Position numbers and translations under genes: made by a program
Shown: in pieces, positions 1 through 7,814 of the stretch
Position numbering within the stretch: the stretch's first letter is position 1
Layout of the letters: the number at the start of each line of letters is the position of its first letter
The notes under the pieces: model-generated
Seen by the model: the letters and a program-made list of their open reading frames with translations, nothing else
Told to the model about the DNA's origin: nothing
Databases searched by the model: none
NCBI RefSeq assembly: GCF_003385235.1
Contig: NZ_PQIA01000093.1
Coordinates: forward strand, 1 to 37,453
Reading direction: 5' to 3'
Length of the DNA stretch: 37,453 nucleotides
DNA from: Amycolatopsis circi
Lineage (GTDB): Bacteria > Actinomycetota > Actinomycetes > Mycobacteriales > Pseudonocardiaceae

Positions 1-285
1 CCCGCAGCCACTGCACCAATCCCGCCGCCGCGGCCCGAGGTCCCGGGCCCAAGCGCGCCAACCTCACACCCACGCCCCCGGGCAAACCCGGCCGCCGCGC
101 GAGTTCCGGAGCCAAGCGCACTAACCTCCCCCCCGCACCACTCCACCCCGCAGCCACTGCACCAATCCCGCCGCCCGCGTTCCCGGAGCAACGCGCACCG
201 ACCTCACGCCCACACCACCCCTCCCCGCTGCCCCTGCGCCAACCCAGCCGCCGCAGCCGCCGCTCGAGTTCCCGGATCCAACGGA
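1..285. repeat. Degenerate tandem repeat running into the patatin gene 3' end
   Basis: A GC-rich unit recurs about four times. The anchor TCCCGG (once TTCCGG) falls at about 41, 104, 181 and 270, so units are 63-89 bp. A 29-bp stretch is identical at 1-29 and 147-175. The rightmost copy codes for the last ~25 residues of the patatin protein (stop at 204-206); the copies to its left lie beyond the stop. Read on the minus strand, the units share a PGTRAA...GGVV-like reading. The array continues past the window edge. I see no independent gene in 1-203. Confidence 0.75.
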
Positions 286-1040
286 TTCGGCCCGATCGCC
301 GCGACCGAAGCCTCGTCCGGTTCCAGCACCGCCGCCTTCGCGCCTGCCTCTCGGAGATCCGCCAGCACCTGCTCGAACGGTCGCTCCGTCGGGAACACCT
401 CCGCCGCGCCCATCGGGACCACCACCGTCACCTGGGCGAAACCCGTTGCGTAGTCGGCATTCGCGGAGGAACGGACGCCGCCGTCGACGTACTGCTTGCC
501 GTTGATCGGCACCACCGGCCAGATGCCGGGCACCGCGCAGCTTGCCGCCACCGCGGCGACCAGCGAGACGCCTGACGAGCGGTCGAACACCGCCGGTTCG
601 CCGGTTTCCGCTTCCACCGCAACGATTTTCACCGCACGATCGGGCCAATCGTGCGACGGCAGACGAGATTCGATCACCGCGCGCCGCCGCGATTCCGGTA
701 CGGTTTCCGCGGCCAGGGCGTATTTTCCGACCGCTCGGCGGAGTTCCGCCGCGGTGCCGCCCTCCTGCAGCACCGCGGCGAACTCCTCGCCGAACTTTTC
801 CGGGTCGAACTCGGCCGCGATCTCCGCCGCTTGCAAGGCCGGGTCGGTTTGCCGCGCGTAGAGCTGCGGCAGCGGCAATCCGCTGCCCAGCTGCGCCGCC
901 ACCGCCGCGCCTGCCGACGTGCCGATCAGCAGGTCGGCCCCGGTCACGTCCTGGCCCGCTTCCGCGAGCCCGGCCAGCAATCCGGTCGCCCACGCGATCC
1001 CGGCGACGCCACCGCCGCCCAACACCAAAGCTCGGCTCAT
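204..1040 (-). CDS. Patatin-like phospholipase
   Basis: This 278-residue protein is a predicted serine acyl hydrolase of the patatin family (lipid acyl ester hydrolysis, Ser-Asp dyad). The glycine-rich oxyanion loop GGGGVAG is at residues 8-14, the nucleophile elbow GTSAG at 40-44 (Ser42), and the DGG motif at 186-188 (Asp186). There is no signal peptide, so it probably acts in the cytoplasm or at the inner membrane face. The ATG at 1040 is chosen because AAAGGAG sits 4 nt upstream and the protein then begins directly with the first beta strand. It starts 30 nt after the stop of the XRE regulator gene and is probably its operon partner. The last ~25 residues are low-complexity Ala/Gly and come from a tandemly repeated DNA unit that continues downstream. 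The natural substrate cannot be told from sequence. Confidence 0.9.
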   Translation of the reverse strand: MSRALVLGGGGVAGIAWATGLLAGLAEAGQDVTGADLLIGTSAGAAVAAQLGSGLPLPQLYARQTDPALQAAEIAAEFDPEKFGEEFAAVLQEGGTAAELRRAVGKYALAAETVPESRRRAVIESRLPSHDWPDRAVKIVAVEAETGEPAVFDRSSGVSLVAAVAASCAVPGIWPVVPINGKQYVDGGVRSSANADYATGFAQVTVVVPMGAAEVFPTERPFEQVLADLREAGAKAAVLEPDEASVAAIGPNPLDPGTRAAAAAAGLAQGQRGGVVWA

Positions 1041-1070
1041 GCCGCTCCTTTCGCCGCTTCCCACTCTGCC

Positions 1071-1892
1071 CTAAGGCACCGACAATTTCCGGAGCGCCGA
1101 TTCCAGCAGGGCATCCGTGTCGGGCTTCGGCAAGGCCAGCTCCAGCAACGTTTCCGCCACCTCGCGGTACTTTGCCACCCGCGCCGGGCTCGAACTGCTC
1201 GCGCTCTCGCGCAACAACCGCTCGTGGACGATCGACGGCAGGTCCGCGAAATCGAAAATCGTGAACGCCCTGCCCAGATCGGGACGGCGGTCCGCCGGGA
1301 CCACTCGCACCTCGACCCTTCCTTCCGCCAACCGCTCACGCAGGTGCCACAGCTGCTCCGCCATCGCGTTCGCGTCGCCGATCCTCTTGTGCAGCGCCGT
1401 TTCCCCCAGCACCAGCACACACCGCGCGCCCGAATCGAGCACCGCTCGCCGTGACAGCCTCTCGGCTACCCGCGCGTCCACCTCATCCGCGACAGCGCCC
1501 GACGCACTCGACAGCAGCGCTCGCGCGTACCCGCTCGTCTGCAACAACGGCGGCACCACCTCCGGCTCCCAGCCGAACACTGCCTCCGCCGTGCGCTCCC
1601 ACTCCAGGTACGGCTCTTCTCCGCCGCTGTCTATCCAGTCCTGCTCTCGCGCTCCTCGCGCCATCTCCACTATTCGCCTGCGGTCCGGCCCGATCACCCT
1701 GCAGTGCGCCAGGACCGCTCCGATGTCCTCCGGCTTCGGCAGCCGCAGTCCTCGTTCCCAGTTCGTCACGAAACCAGGCGTCATCCCCAGCAACCGGGCC
1801 AACTCTCTTACACCCAGTCTTCTTCTCTCCCGCGCCGCGCGTAACTCCAGGCCCAATGCCCTCGCGCGCGGTGTTGCGTACGGTGTGGTCAT
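1071..1892 (-). CDS. XRE-family regulator with DUF5753 domain
   Basis: This 273-residue protein combines an N-terminal Cro/C1-type helix-turn-helix (about residues 12-65, with the recognition region around LLGMTPGFVTNWERGLR) and a DUF5753 domain (about 90-268, with the typical PPLLQTSGYARALL and RRAVLD-like segments). This architecture is very common in Streptomyces and Pseudonocardiaceae. It usually sits beside a small DUF397 protein and acts in development or antibiotic control. No DUF397 gene is visible here; the downstream neighbour is instead a patatin phospholipase in the same transcription unit. The ATG at 1892 gives the expected N-terminus, although no strong ribosome site precedes it. 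It lies 63 bp downstream of purC on the same strand. Its ligand and target promoters are unknown. Confidence 0.9.
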   Translation of the reverse strand: MTTPYATPRARALGLELRAARERRRLGVRELARLLGMTPGFVTNWERGLRLPKPEDIGAVLAHCRVIGPDRRRIVEMARGAREQDWIDSGGEEPYLEWERTAEAVFGWEPEVVPPLLQTSGYARALLSSASGAVADEVDARVAERLSRRAVLDSGARCVLVLGETALHKRIGDANAMAEQLWHLRERLAEGRVEVRVVPADRRPDLGRAFTIFDFADLPSIVHERLLRESASSSSPARVAKYREVAETLLELALPKPDTDALLESALRKLSVP

Positions 1893-1955
1893 GGTTGCAG
1901 TGTGTCAGGGGGCGCCGACAGTTTTCGGGGTTCTCTCCCCTGGGCCCCTCGGCTG

Positions 1956-2837
1956 CTACAGCCACTCCTCCAGCGACAACCCCGTCATCCTCTCGTACGC
2001 CTCCACGTACCTTCCCCTCGTCGCCTCCACCACTTCCCTCGGCAACGGCGGCGGCTGCACGTTCGACGCCCTGTCCCAGCCCGACTCCGGCCCCGTCAGC
2101 CAATTTCGCACGTACTGCTTGTCGAACGACGGCTGCACCCTTCCCGGCTCGTACCCCTCCGCCGGCCAGTACCGCGACGAATCCGGCGTCAGCACTTCGT
2201 CCGCCAGCACCAGCGCGCCCGTCTCGTCCACGCCGAACTCGAACTTCGTGTCCGCCAGCAGGATTCCGCGCTTCGCCGCCACTTCCGCGCCACGGCGGTA
2301 CACCGCGAGTGTCGCCTCGCGAAGCTCCTCCGCACGCTTCGCACCGATAGTCGCGACCACTGCTTCGAACGAAACGTTCTCGTCGTGCTCGCCGAACGCC
2401 GCCTTTGTCGCGGGCGTGAAGATCGGCGACGGCAGCTTCGAGGCCTCGACGAGACCTTCAGGCAGCTCTACGCCGCACACTGCGCCCGTACGCTGGTAAT
2501 CCGAGTACCCGGACCCCGTGAGGTACCCGCGCGCGACAGCTTCGACCGGAAGCATGTCGAGGCGGCGTACGAGCAGCGCGCGTCCGCGTACTTCGGCAGG
2601 GATGCGCGGGTCGTCGTACGCGACGAGGTGGTTCGGGATCAGGTCCGACAGCTGCTCGAACCAGAACACGCTCATCGCCGTGAGCACGCGGCCCTTGTCG
2701 GGGATGGGCGTGTCCAGGATGAAGTCGTAAGCGGAGATGCGGTCCGAAGTGACCAGCAGCAGGTGGTCGTCTCCGACCGCGTACAGGTCCCGGACTTTTC
2801 CGGCGGCGATCTTCGGGTAATCGGCGAGCGTCGTCAC
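1956..2837 (-). CDS. purC: SAICAR synthase (phosphoribosylaminoimidazole-succinocarboxamide synthase)
   Basis: This enzyme ligates aspartate to CAIR with ATP to make SAICAR in de novo purine synthesis, in the cytoplasm. The 293 residues match the usual length. GKVRDLY at 13-19 (nucleotide loop), SDRISAYD at 31-38, VRRLDMLPVEAVARGY at 90-105 and the SAICAR synthetase signature DTKFEFG at 196-202 are all present, followed by TPDSSRYW. The start is GTG at 2837, directly before the conserved N-terminus (TTLADYPKIAAGKVRD). The gene is divergent from the SAM hydrolase, with under 50 bp between the starts. purB and purD lie on the same strand further right in the window, in the mycobacterial order, but separated by accessory genes. 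Confidence 0.97.
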   Translation of the reverse strand: MTTLADYPKIAAGKVRDLYAVGDDHLLLVTSDRISAYDFILDTPIPDKGRVLTAMSVFWFEQLSDLIPNHLVAYDDPRIPAEVRGRALLVRRLDMLPVEAVARGYLTGSGYSDYQRTGAVCGVELPEGLVEASKLPSPIFTPATKAAFGEHDENVSFEAVVATIGAKRAEELREATLAVYRRGAEVAAKRGILLADTKFEFGVDETGALVLADEVLTPDSSRYWPAEGYEPGRVQPSFDKQYVRNWLTGPESGWDRASNVQPPPLPREVVEATRGRYVEAYERMTGLSLEEWL

Positions 2838-2884
2838 CGCTGCACCCTAACCCGACGACCGGCACTACGAGGATGATGCAGGTC

Positions 2885-3679
2885 ATGGCCTACCGCTGGA
2901 TTTCGTTCACCTCCGACTACGGGCTGCACGACGGCTTCGTGGCGGCCTGCCACGGGGTCATCGCGGGCATCGCGCCCGACGTACGCGTTCTCGACGTGAC
3001 TCACCTCGTCCCGCCGCAGCAGGTGCGCTCAGGCGCGGCAGTGCTCGCGCAGACCGTGCCGTCGCTGCCTAAGGCCGTACACCTTGCTGTCGTCGACCCA
3101 GGCGTCGGTACGGAGCGTCGCGGCATCGTGGTGGTCGCGACGCACGGCATCTTGGTCGGCCCGGACAACGGTCTGCTGCTACCCGCAGCAGAAGCGCTAG
3201 GCGGCGTGTACGCGTCGTACGTGATCGATGTGCGCACGCCGACGTCCGCGACCTTTCACGGCCGAGACATCTTCGCCCCGGTTGCCGCGAAGCTCGCTCT
3301 CGGCGCGCACCCCGGCTCGTTCGGACCCGCCATCCGCGACCTGGTCCGACTGCCGGAACCGATGATCGCCGCCTTCCCGGGCAAGCTCGTGTCGGACGTG
3401 CTGACCGTCGACCACTTCGGCAACGTCCAGCTCGCCGCCACCCCCGCTGACCTCGAACTAACCGGGTTGACCGGTGAGGTGACGGTGCACAGCGAGCACG
3501 TCGCGGTGTCCGCCGCGATCGGCCGGACCTTCGCCGACGTGCCCCGCGGCGCGAACCTCGTCTACACCGACTCGGCGGGGAAGCTGGCAGTCGCGGTCAA
3601 CGGCGGCTCGGCGGCTTCGGAGCTGCGGATCGGGCCGACCGAGGAATGCACCATCACCGCGTCGCCGACCGCCAGCTGA
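2885..3679 (+). CDS. SAM hydrolase (SAM hydroxide adenosyltransferase, DUF62 family)
   Basis: This 264-residue member of the DUF62/SAM hydroxide adenosyltransferase family splits S-adenosylmethionine into adenosine and methionine using water. Family landmarks are ISFTSDYGLHDGF at 6-18, DPGVGT at 71-76, GPDNGLL at 92-98 and FHGRDIFAP at 124-132. Asp71, Arg78 and His125 line up with the Asp-Arg-His active site known from the Pyrococcus enzyme. These are the hydrolase residues, rather than features diagnostic of a fluorinase or chlorinase. The ATG at 2885 is preferred (GAGG 12 nt upstream), but in-frame ATGs at 2873 and 2876 are possible. The last 118 nt overlap the 3' end of the convergent MOSC gene. 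The physiological role is uncertain; SAM turnover is the simplest reading. Confidence 0.88.
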   Translation: MAYRWISFTSDYGLHDGFVAACHGVIAGIAPDVRVLDVTHLVPPQQVRSGAAVLAQTVPSLPKAVHLAVVDPGVGTERRGIVVVATHGILVGPDNGLLLPAAEALGGVYASYVIDVRTPTSATFHGRDIFAPVAAKLALGAHPGSFGPAIRDLVRLPEPMIAAFPGKLVSDVLTVDHFGNVQLAATPADLELTGLTGEVTVHSEHVAVSAAIGRTFADVPRGANLVYTDSAGKLAVAVNGGSAASELRIGPTEECTITASPTAS

Positions 3680-4449
3680 CCTGGCCGGGTGACCGCCGCC
3701 TTCATGCCGAAGAGGACTCCGCCAGCCGGGTCGCGGTGGTACGCCGCGAGAGAGCGAATCGGCTCCGGGCCTGAGCGCTTGCCGGTTTCCTGGTCGACCA
3801 TCGGGACCGCGCAACGGACGCACAGCTTCGCGTAGGCGAACTCGGCCCCGCCTGCTTCCATCCGGCGCACGGAGTCCTCGGCGTGTGGTTCCGCCCAGCC
3901 GCGGATCACAAGATTCGGCCGGAAACGGTCCATCGGCACGGGTTCGGCGCCGCGCTCGGCGATTCGTTCGTTCAGGTGGTCCAAAGAGGACTCGGAGATG
4001 ACGAGGATCGCGTGGCCGTCGGCGAACCTCGCGGTGCCGGGGGTTTCGCCGCTCGTCACCCGGTCGTGTTCCGGGGTGACGCCGAGCAGCACGGACGGCT
4101 GACCCACCACGGTGGAGACCCACTCGGCGGCGTCGGTGCCCTGGTGGACGCCCTCGCCGGTCCAGTTGAAGGTGGCCGCGGGGTGCCGTTGGCCGTCCTT
4201 CTGGACATCGATGGTCAGGTCCTCGATGCCGGGCGCGGACAGGGCGAGGCGGGTGCCGTCGTCGAGGACGCGGGGCCGGATGGCGGCCATGATCGGGAAG
4301 CGACGCTGGCTGCGGAAGTCGCCGTCGGGGGCGGTGACGATGAATTCACGGTCGTGCGCGAGACCGGCTGGGGTCACGTCGGCGGTCTGGACTGTCGTGC
4401 CAGCGCAGCCTTTGACCGGGTAATACGTGAGCTGCGAGATCGTCCCCAT
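3562..4449 (-). CDS. MOSC domain protein with N-terminal beta-barrel domain
   Basis: This protein of about 295 residues has the MOSC N-terminal beta-barrel domain (begins ISQLTYYPVKGC) followed by a MOSC domain of the molybdenum-cofactor sulfurase C-terminal type. The MOSC part includes FRPNLVIRG, a Cys-containing KLCVRCAVPMVDQETG segment and GMKAAVTRPGQLAVGDAV. Related proteins handle sulfur carried to molybdenum enzymes or reduce N-hydroxylated compounds (YcbX/mARC-like); the substrate here is unknown. The start is ambiguous: ATG at 4449, or GTG at 4458, which has AGG 4 nt upstream. The C-terminal ~39 codons lie antisense to the end of the SAM hydrolase gene. No molybdoenzyme gene is nearby. 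Confidence 0.87.
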   Translation of the reverse strand: MGTISQLTYYPVKGCAGTTVQTADVTPAGLAHDREFIVTAPDGDFRSQRRFPIMAAIRPRVLDDGTRLALSAPGIEDLTIDVQKDGQRHPAATFNWTGEGVHQGTDAAEWVSTVVGQPSVLLGVTPEHDRVTSGETPGTARFADGHAILVISESSLDHLNERIAERGAEPVPMDRFRPNLVIRGWAEPHAEDSVRRMEAGGAEFAYAKLCVRCAVPMVDQETGKRSGPEPIRSLAAYHRDPAGGVLFGMKAAVTRPGQLAVGDAVMVHSSVGPIRSSEAAEPPLTATASFPAESV

Positions 4450-4605
4450 GCGGTTCACGGTACCTGTTCGTCCGAAGGGGACTGGGGTGCACGATCCCGC
4501 ACGGGAAGCAGAAGTGCCGTGCCGGGCAGCAGTGAACCGTCCGATAAGGATGGATGGGATATTCCTGACGGGGTATCCGTGCTACCGCGACGATGCGCCG
4601 GATGA

Positions 4606-4752
4606 CGGCCAGAAGGGCGAGCAGCACCGTCGCTGGCCCGGCGGCTTCGGGTTGCCTGGGAAGCCGTGCGGGCCGGCGAACGGTTCATTCTCTGCGAGGA
4701 CGGCCAGCCGCTCACAACACCTGTGACAGGAACTGCTGCAACCGAGGACTAG
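4606..4752 (+). pseudogene. Possible relic of a Phd-type antitoxin C-terminal part
   Basis: The 262 bp between the MOSC gene and the ABC operon hold no convincing intact gene. One plus-strand frame, open from just after a TGA at 4603 to a TAG at 4750, reads VAWEAVRAGERFILCEDGQPL. This resembles the segment of prevent-host-death antitoxins in which an acidic helix is followed by AGE-x-hydrophobic-x-x-x-GxP. It has no good start codon and overlaps the 3' end of the ABC ATPase gene by 41 nt. If real it is a broken remnant; chance similarity is quite possible. Confidence 0.2.
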
Positions 4753-5452
4753 CCGGTGCATCGAACACCTGCTCCGGCGTCCCCTGTTCCACGATCCGCC
4801 CCGCGTCCATGAACGCGACCTCGTCGGCCACGCTCCGCGCGAAGCCCATCTCGTGCGTCACCACGATCAAAGTGAGACCCCGCGAAGCCAGCCCCGCCAT
4901 CAGGTCCAGGACGCCCTTCACCAACTCCGGATCCAGCGCGCTCGTCGCCTCGTCGAAGAGCATCACTTCCGGTTCCATCGCCAGCGCACGCGCGATCGCC
5001 ACCCGCTGTTGCTGACCCCCGGACAACGCCGCCGGGCGGTACGGGGCCTTGTCGGCGAGGCCGACTTCCGCCAGTCGCGTCCGGGCGACCTCGATAGCGT
5101 CCTCTTTGGACAGACCGCGCACGCTGCGCAGCGGCAGCACGATATTGTCCAGCACCGAACGATGTCCGAACAGGTTGAAGTGCTGGAACACCATCCCGAC
5201 GCGCTGGCGCAGCGCGTCCGGATCCGAGGAGATGACGCTTTCCCCGTCCAGCAGCAGATCGCCGCTGTCGGGCTCCTGCAGGCGGTTCACGCAGCGCAAC
5301 AGAGTCGACTTGCCGGAACCGGACGGGCCGATGACACACGTGGTGCTCCCGCTCGGCACCTTCAGGTTCACCCCGCGCAGGACCTCCAGCGTCCCGAATC
5401 GGACGTGGATGTCCTTCAGTTCCACCGAAGACGAACGAATCGCCGTACTCAT
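4712..5452 (-). CDS. Polar amino-acid ABC transporter ATP-binding protein
   Basis: This 246-residue ATPase powers uptake by the permease encoded just upstream. Walker A GPSGSGKST is at 42-50, a Q-loop follows with VGMVFQHFNLF, the ABC signature is LSGGQQQRVAIARAL, and Walker B plus D-loop read VMLFDEATSALDPE with a downstream switch histidine (VVTHEMGFA). This pattern is typical of the GlnQ/HisP class of polar amino-acid importers. The start ATG at 5452 overlaps the permease stop in an ATGA arrangement, so the two are translationally coupled. It is the last gene of a four-gene minus-strand operon. Substrate specificity lies with the binding proteins and cannot be assigned. Confidence 0.95.
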   Translation of the reverse strand: MSTAIRSSSVELKDIHVRFGTLEVLRGVNLKVPSGSTTCVIGPSGSGKSTLLRCVNRLQEPDSGDLLLDGESVISSDPDALRQRVGMVFQHFNLFGHRSVLDNIVLPLRSVRGLSKEDAIEVARTRLAEVGLADKAPYRPAALSGGQQQRVAIARALAMEPEVMLFDEATSALDPELVKGVLDLMAGLASRGLTLIVVTHEMGFARSVADEVAFMDAGRIVEQGTPEQVFDAPASPRLQQFLSQVL

Positions 5453-6189
5453 ACCTTCCCACCCGCGAGCATTTCGTTGGTCTCCGTGGTCACCTTGCGA
5501 CCGGTCTGCAGCCGCTTGTCGATGTAGTTCACCAGGTGCGTCAGCGGAACCGTGATCACCAGGTAGACGACACCGGCGGCCACCAGCGGCGACAGGTTTC
5601 CGGTGTTCGCCGCGAGGTCCTGTCCAATCCTGAACAGTTCCCGTTGCGAGGTAAGGAAACCGAGGAAGTACACCAGGGTCGAGTCCTTCACCAGCGCGAT
5701 GAACTGGTTCACCAGCGCGGGCAGCACCCGCCGCACGCCCTGCGGGATCACCACCAGCAGCATCGCCTTGGTGTAGCTCATGCCGAGCGCGCGGCTCGCC
5801 TCCAGCTGGCCCTTGTCGACGCTCTGGATACCCGCCCGGAAGATCTCGCCGATGTACGCGGCGGCGATCAGGCTCAGCGCGGCGATGCCCAGCGGGTACG
5901 GGTTGTTCCCCACCAGACCGCGGGCGAGCAGGCCGACGCCCTGACCGATCACCAGGATTGTCAGGATCGCGGGCAGGCCACGGAAAATGTCCGTGTACAC
6001 CCGCGCGGGCCAGCGCAGCCAGCGTTTGGCGGACAGGCCCATCACCGCGAGCACCATGCCGAGCAGGGTTCCGATGATAGCTGCCGCCACCGACAGGATC
6101 AGGGTGTTCAGCAGGCCGGTCTTGAGCAGGTCCGGGAAAACTTCCCAGATGTACTGCCAGTTCAGGAAAGTGTCGAAAAACTGATCCAT
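5449..6189 (-). CDS. Polar amino-acid ABC transporter permease
   Basis: This 246-residue inner-membrane permease is of the HisM/GlnP type. About five hydrophobic segments are visible, starting near residue 22 (GLLNTLILSVAAAIIGTLLG). The cytoplasmic EAA loop that docks the ATPase reads GQLEASRALGMSYTKAMLLVVIPQ in two adjoining stretches around residues 145-170. A single permease gene implies a homodimeric channel. It begins 4 bp after the stop of the upstream binding-protein gene and overlaps the ATPase gene by 4 nt. It is expected to serve both binding lipoproteins encoded ahead of it. Confidence 0.95.
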   Translation of the reverse strand: MDQFFDTFLNWQYIWEVFPDLLKTGLLNTLILSVAAAIIGTLLGMVLAVMGLSAKRWLRWPARVYTDIFRGLPAILTILVIGQGVGLLARGLVGNNPYPLGIAALSLIAAAYIGEIFRAGIQSVDKGQLEASRALGMSYTKAMLLVVIPQGVRRVLPALVNQFIALVKDSTLVYFLGFLTSQRELFRIGQDLAANTGNLSPLVAAGVVYLVITVPLTHLVNYIDKRLQTGRKVTTETNEMLAGGKV

Positions 6190-6193
6190 CAGG

Positions 6194-6955
6194 CTACTTC
6201 GTCTTGAAATCCGCGGGAACCGGAATGCTCGGCTCGAACTGCTGGTGCACCTTCGCCCAAGTGCCGTCCGCGACGGCCTTCTTGATGCCGTCGTTCAGCT
6301 TGGCCAGCAGGTCGGTGTTGCCCTTGCGCACCGCGTACCCGTGCGGAATGTTGGTGGTGATCGCCTTCGTGACCTTCAGCTCGGGGTTCTTCGTCGCGTA
6401 ATCCTCCGCCGACACCTGGTCGAACACCGCACCGTCGATCGCCGAGGACTTCAGCGCGCTCAGCGCCGCCGCGTCGTTCGGGAACCGGACCGCCTGTGCC
6501 TTCGGCGCGTTCGAGGCGAGCCAGGTGTCCGACACCGTGCCCTGCACCACGCCGATCCGCTTGCCAGTCAACGAGTTCTCGTCCGTGATGCCCGCGGTCG
6601 ACTTCGCCTCGATGCCGAGCGACTGGTAGTTGTACGGGTCGCTGAACGCCACCGTCTTCTTGCGTGCGTCAGTCTGCGCGATCGCCGAACTGCCGATGTC
6701 GAACCGGCCGTTCGCGACGCTGCCGAGCAGCGCCGAGAAATCGGTCGCCACGAATTCCAGCTTCAGGCCCTCTTTCGCGGCGATATCCTTCAGCAGCTCG
6801 TTGTCGAAGCCGGTGAATTGGCCGTTCTCCTGGTACGCGTTCGGCCGCGAATCGCTCAGCGTGCCGACACGCAGGGTCTCGCCGCCGTCGCCACCGCACG
6901 CGGTGAGACCGGCGACCAGTGCCGCCGCGAAGGCGGTGACGATCAGTTTTTTCAT
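6194..6955 (-). CDS. Amino-acid ABC transporter substrate-binding lipoprotein (second copy)
   Basis: This 253-residue periplasmic-type binding protein is anchored as a lipoprotein: a basic start (MKK), a hydrophobic stretch, then the lipobox LTAC with Cys20. The SBP family 3 fold follows (LRVGTLSDSRPNAYQENGQF, FDNELLKDIA, GKRIGVVQGTVSD). ATG 6955 is chosen because it gives a proper signal peptide and has GGTGG upstream; an ATG at 6976 overlaps the previous stop but would add seven residues ahead of MKK. It is paralogous to the gene directly upstream, with the same landmarks in the same order, but the sequence has clearly diverged in the ligand-facing second lobe. The pair probably widens the ligand range of one importer. 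Confidence 0.93.
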   Translation of the reverse strand: MKKLIVTAFAAALVAGLTACGGDGGETLRVGTLSDSRPNAYQENGQFTGFDNELLKDIAAKEGLKLEFVATDFSALLGSVANGRFDIGSSAIAQTDARKKTVAFSDPYNYQSLGIEAKSTAGITDENSLTGKRIGVVQGTVSDTWLASNAPKAQAVRFPNDAAALSALKSSAIDGAVFDQVSAEDYATKNPELKVTKAITTNIPHGYAVRKGNTDLLAKLNDGIKKAVADGTWAKVHQQFEPSIPVPADFKTK

Positions 6956-6975
6956 GCCACCAGTGTGCCCGCGCA

Positions 6976-7779
6976 TCAGGAGTTCGCCACCGGGAGGCCC
7001 GGGCCGCCCTTCTCCAGTTCCTTCGCGACCGGTGCCTGCTTGAAGAACTGCGCGTGCAGCCGGGCCGCGGTGCCGTCGGCGATCGCCTTGGCCAGACCGT
7101 CGTTGATCTTCTTCAGCAACTCGGGGTTCGACTTGGCGACCGCGAAGGCGGACGGGGTGTCCTTGTCCGCGACGGTGTAACCGAATTCGAGCGGCAGCGT
7201 CGGGTTCTGGTCGATGTACTTCTGGCCGATGTCCTTCGGCACGACCCAGCCGTCGAGACCGCCGGTCTTCAGCTGCGCGAAACCGGCGTTGTAGTCCGGG
7301 AACCGGACAACCTGCGCACCGGCGAGCTTGCCGGCGAACTCGTCCTGCACCGAACCCTGCACGACGCCGACCCGCTTGCCCGCGAACGAGTTCGCGGCGG
7401 GCAGCGCGGTGCCCTTCTTGCTGACGACGGTGGTGTAGCTGGTGTCGTAGCCGTTGCTGAACGCCACCGTCTTCTTGCGCGCGGCGGTCGCGGAGATCGT
7501 CGAGCTGCCGATGTCGAGCTGGCCGCCGGCGACCTTGGCGAGCAGGCCGGAGAACTCGGTGCCGACGAAGTCGACCTGGAAGCCCTCGCGTTTGGCGATG
7601 TCCCGCAGGAGTTCGTTGTCGTACCCGGTGAACTGGCCGTTTTCGAGGTAGATGCTGGGCGGGGCGTCGGTCAGGGTGCCGACGCGCAGGGTGCTCCCGG
7701 AAGCGTCCGAGGATCCGCACGCCGTAAGGCCCGCGGTGGCGGCGACTACGACGGCGAGCGTGCTGAGGATCTTTCTCAT
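6976..7779 (-). CDS. Amino-acid ABC transporter substrate-binding lipoprotein (first copy)
   Basis: This 267-residue protein is the first gene of the importer operon. It has a lipoprotein signal (MRK start, hydrophobic core, LTAC with Cys21) and an SBP family 3 body: LRVGTLTDAPPSIYLENGQF, YDNELLRDIA, RKKTVAFSNGYD, GKRVGVVQGSVQD. The second half, with a Trp-containing GGLDGWVVPKD segment, differs from the downstream paralogue. The next binding-protein gene starts 20 bp after its stop. ATG 7779 is the natural start of the signal peptide. Its 5' leader lies directly below a strong hairpin (7815-7848). The ligand is unknown; the class takes polar amino acids such as glutamine, cystine or basic amino acids. 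Confidence 0.94.
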   Translation of the reverse strand: MRKILSTLAVVVAATAGLTACGSSDASGSTLRVGTLTDAPPSIYLENGQFTGYDNELLRDIAKREGFQVDFVGTEFSGLLAKVAGGQLDIGSSTISATAARKKTVAFSNGYDTSYTTVVSKKGTALPAANSFAGKRVGVVQGSVQDEFAGKLAGAQVVRFPDYNAGFAQLKTGGLDGWVVPKDIGQKYIDQNPTLPLEFGYTVADKDTPSAFAVAKSNPELLKKINDGLAKAIADGTAARLHAQFFKQAPVAKELEKGGPGLPVANS

Positions 7780-7814
7780 GACTTCTTCCTGATTATCCGG
7801 GGTGCGCAGACAAG

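Noticed and set aside
121..993. Second minus-strand frame across the patatin gene
   Set aside because: It is Gly/Arg-rich without motifs. The patatin frame has GGGG, GTSAG and DGG motifs and a strong ribosome site.
6194..7720. A single frame spanning both binding-protein genes, as if one fused or frameshifted gene
   Set aside because: The 5' part is in the wrong frame. Each half has its own start, lipobox and full SBP fold, with a normal stop between them, so these are two intact genes.
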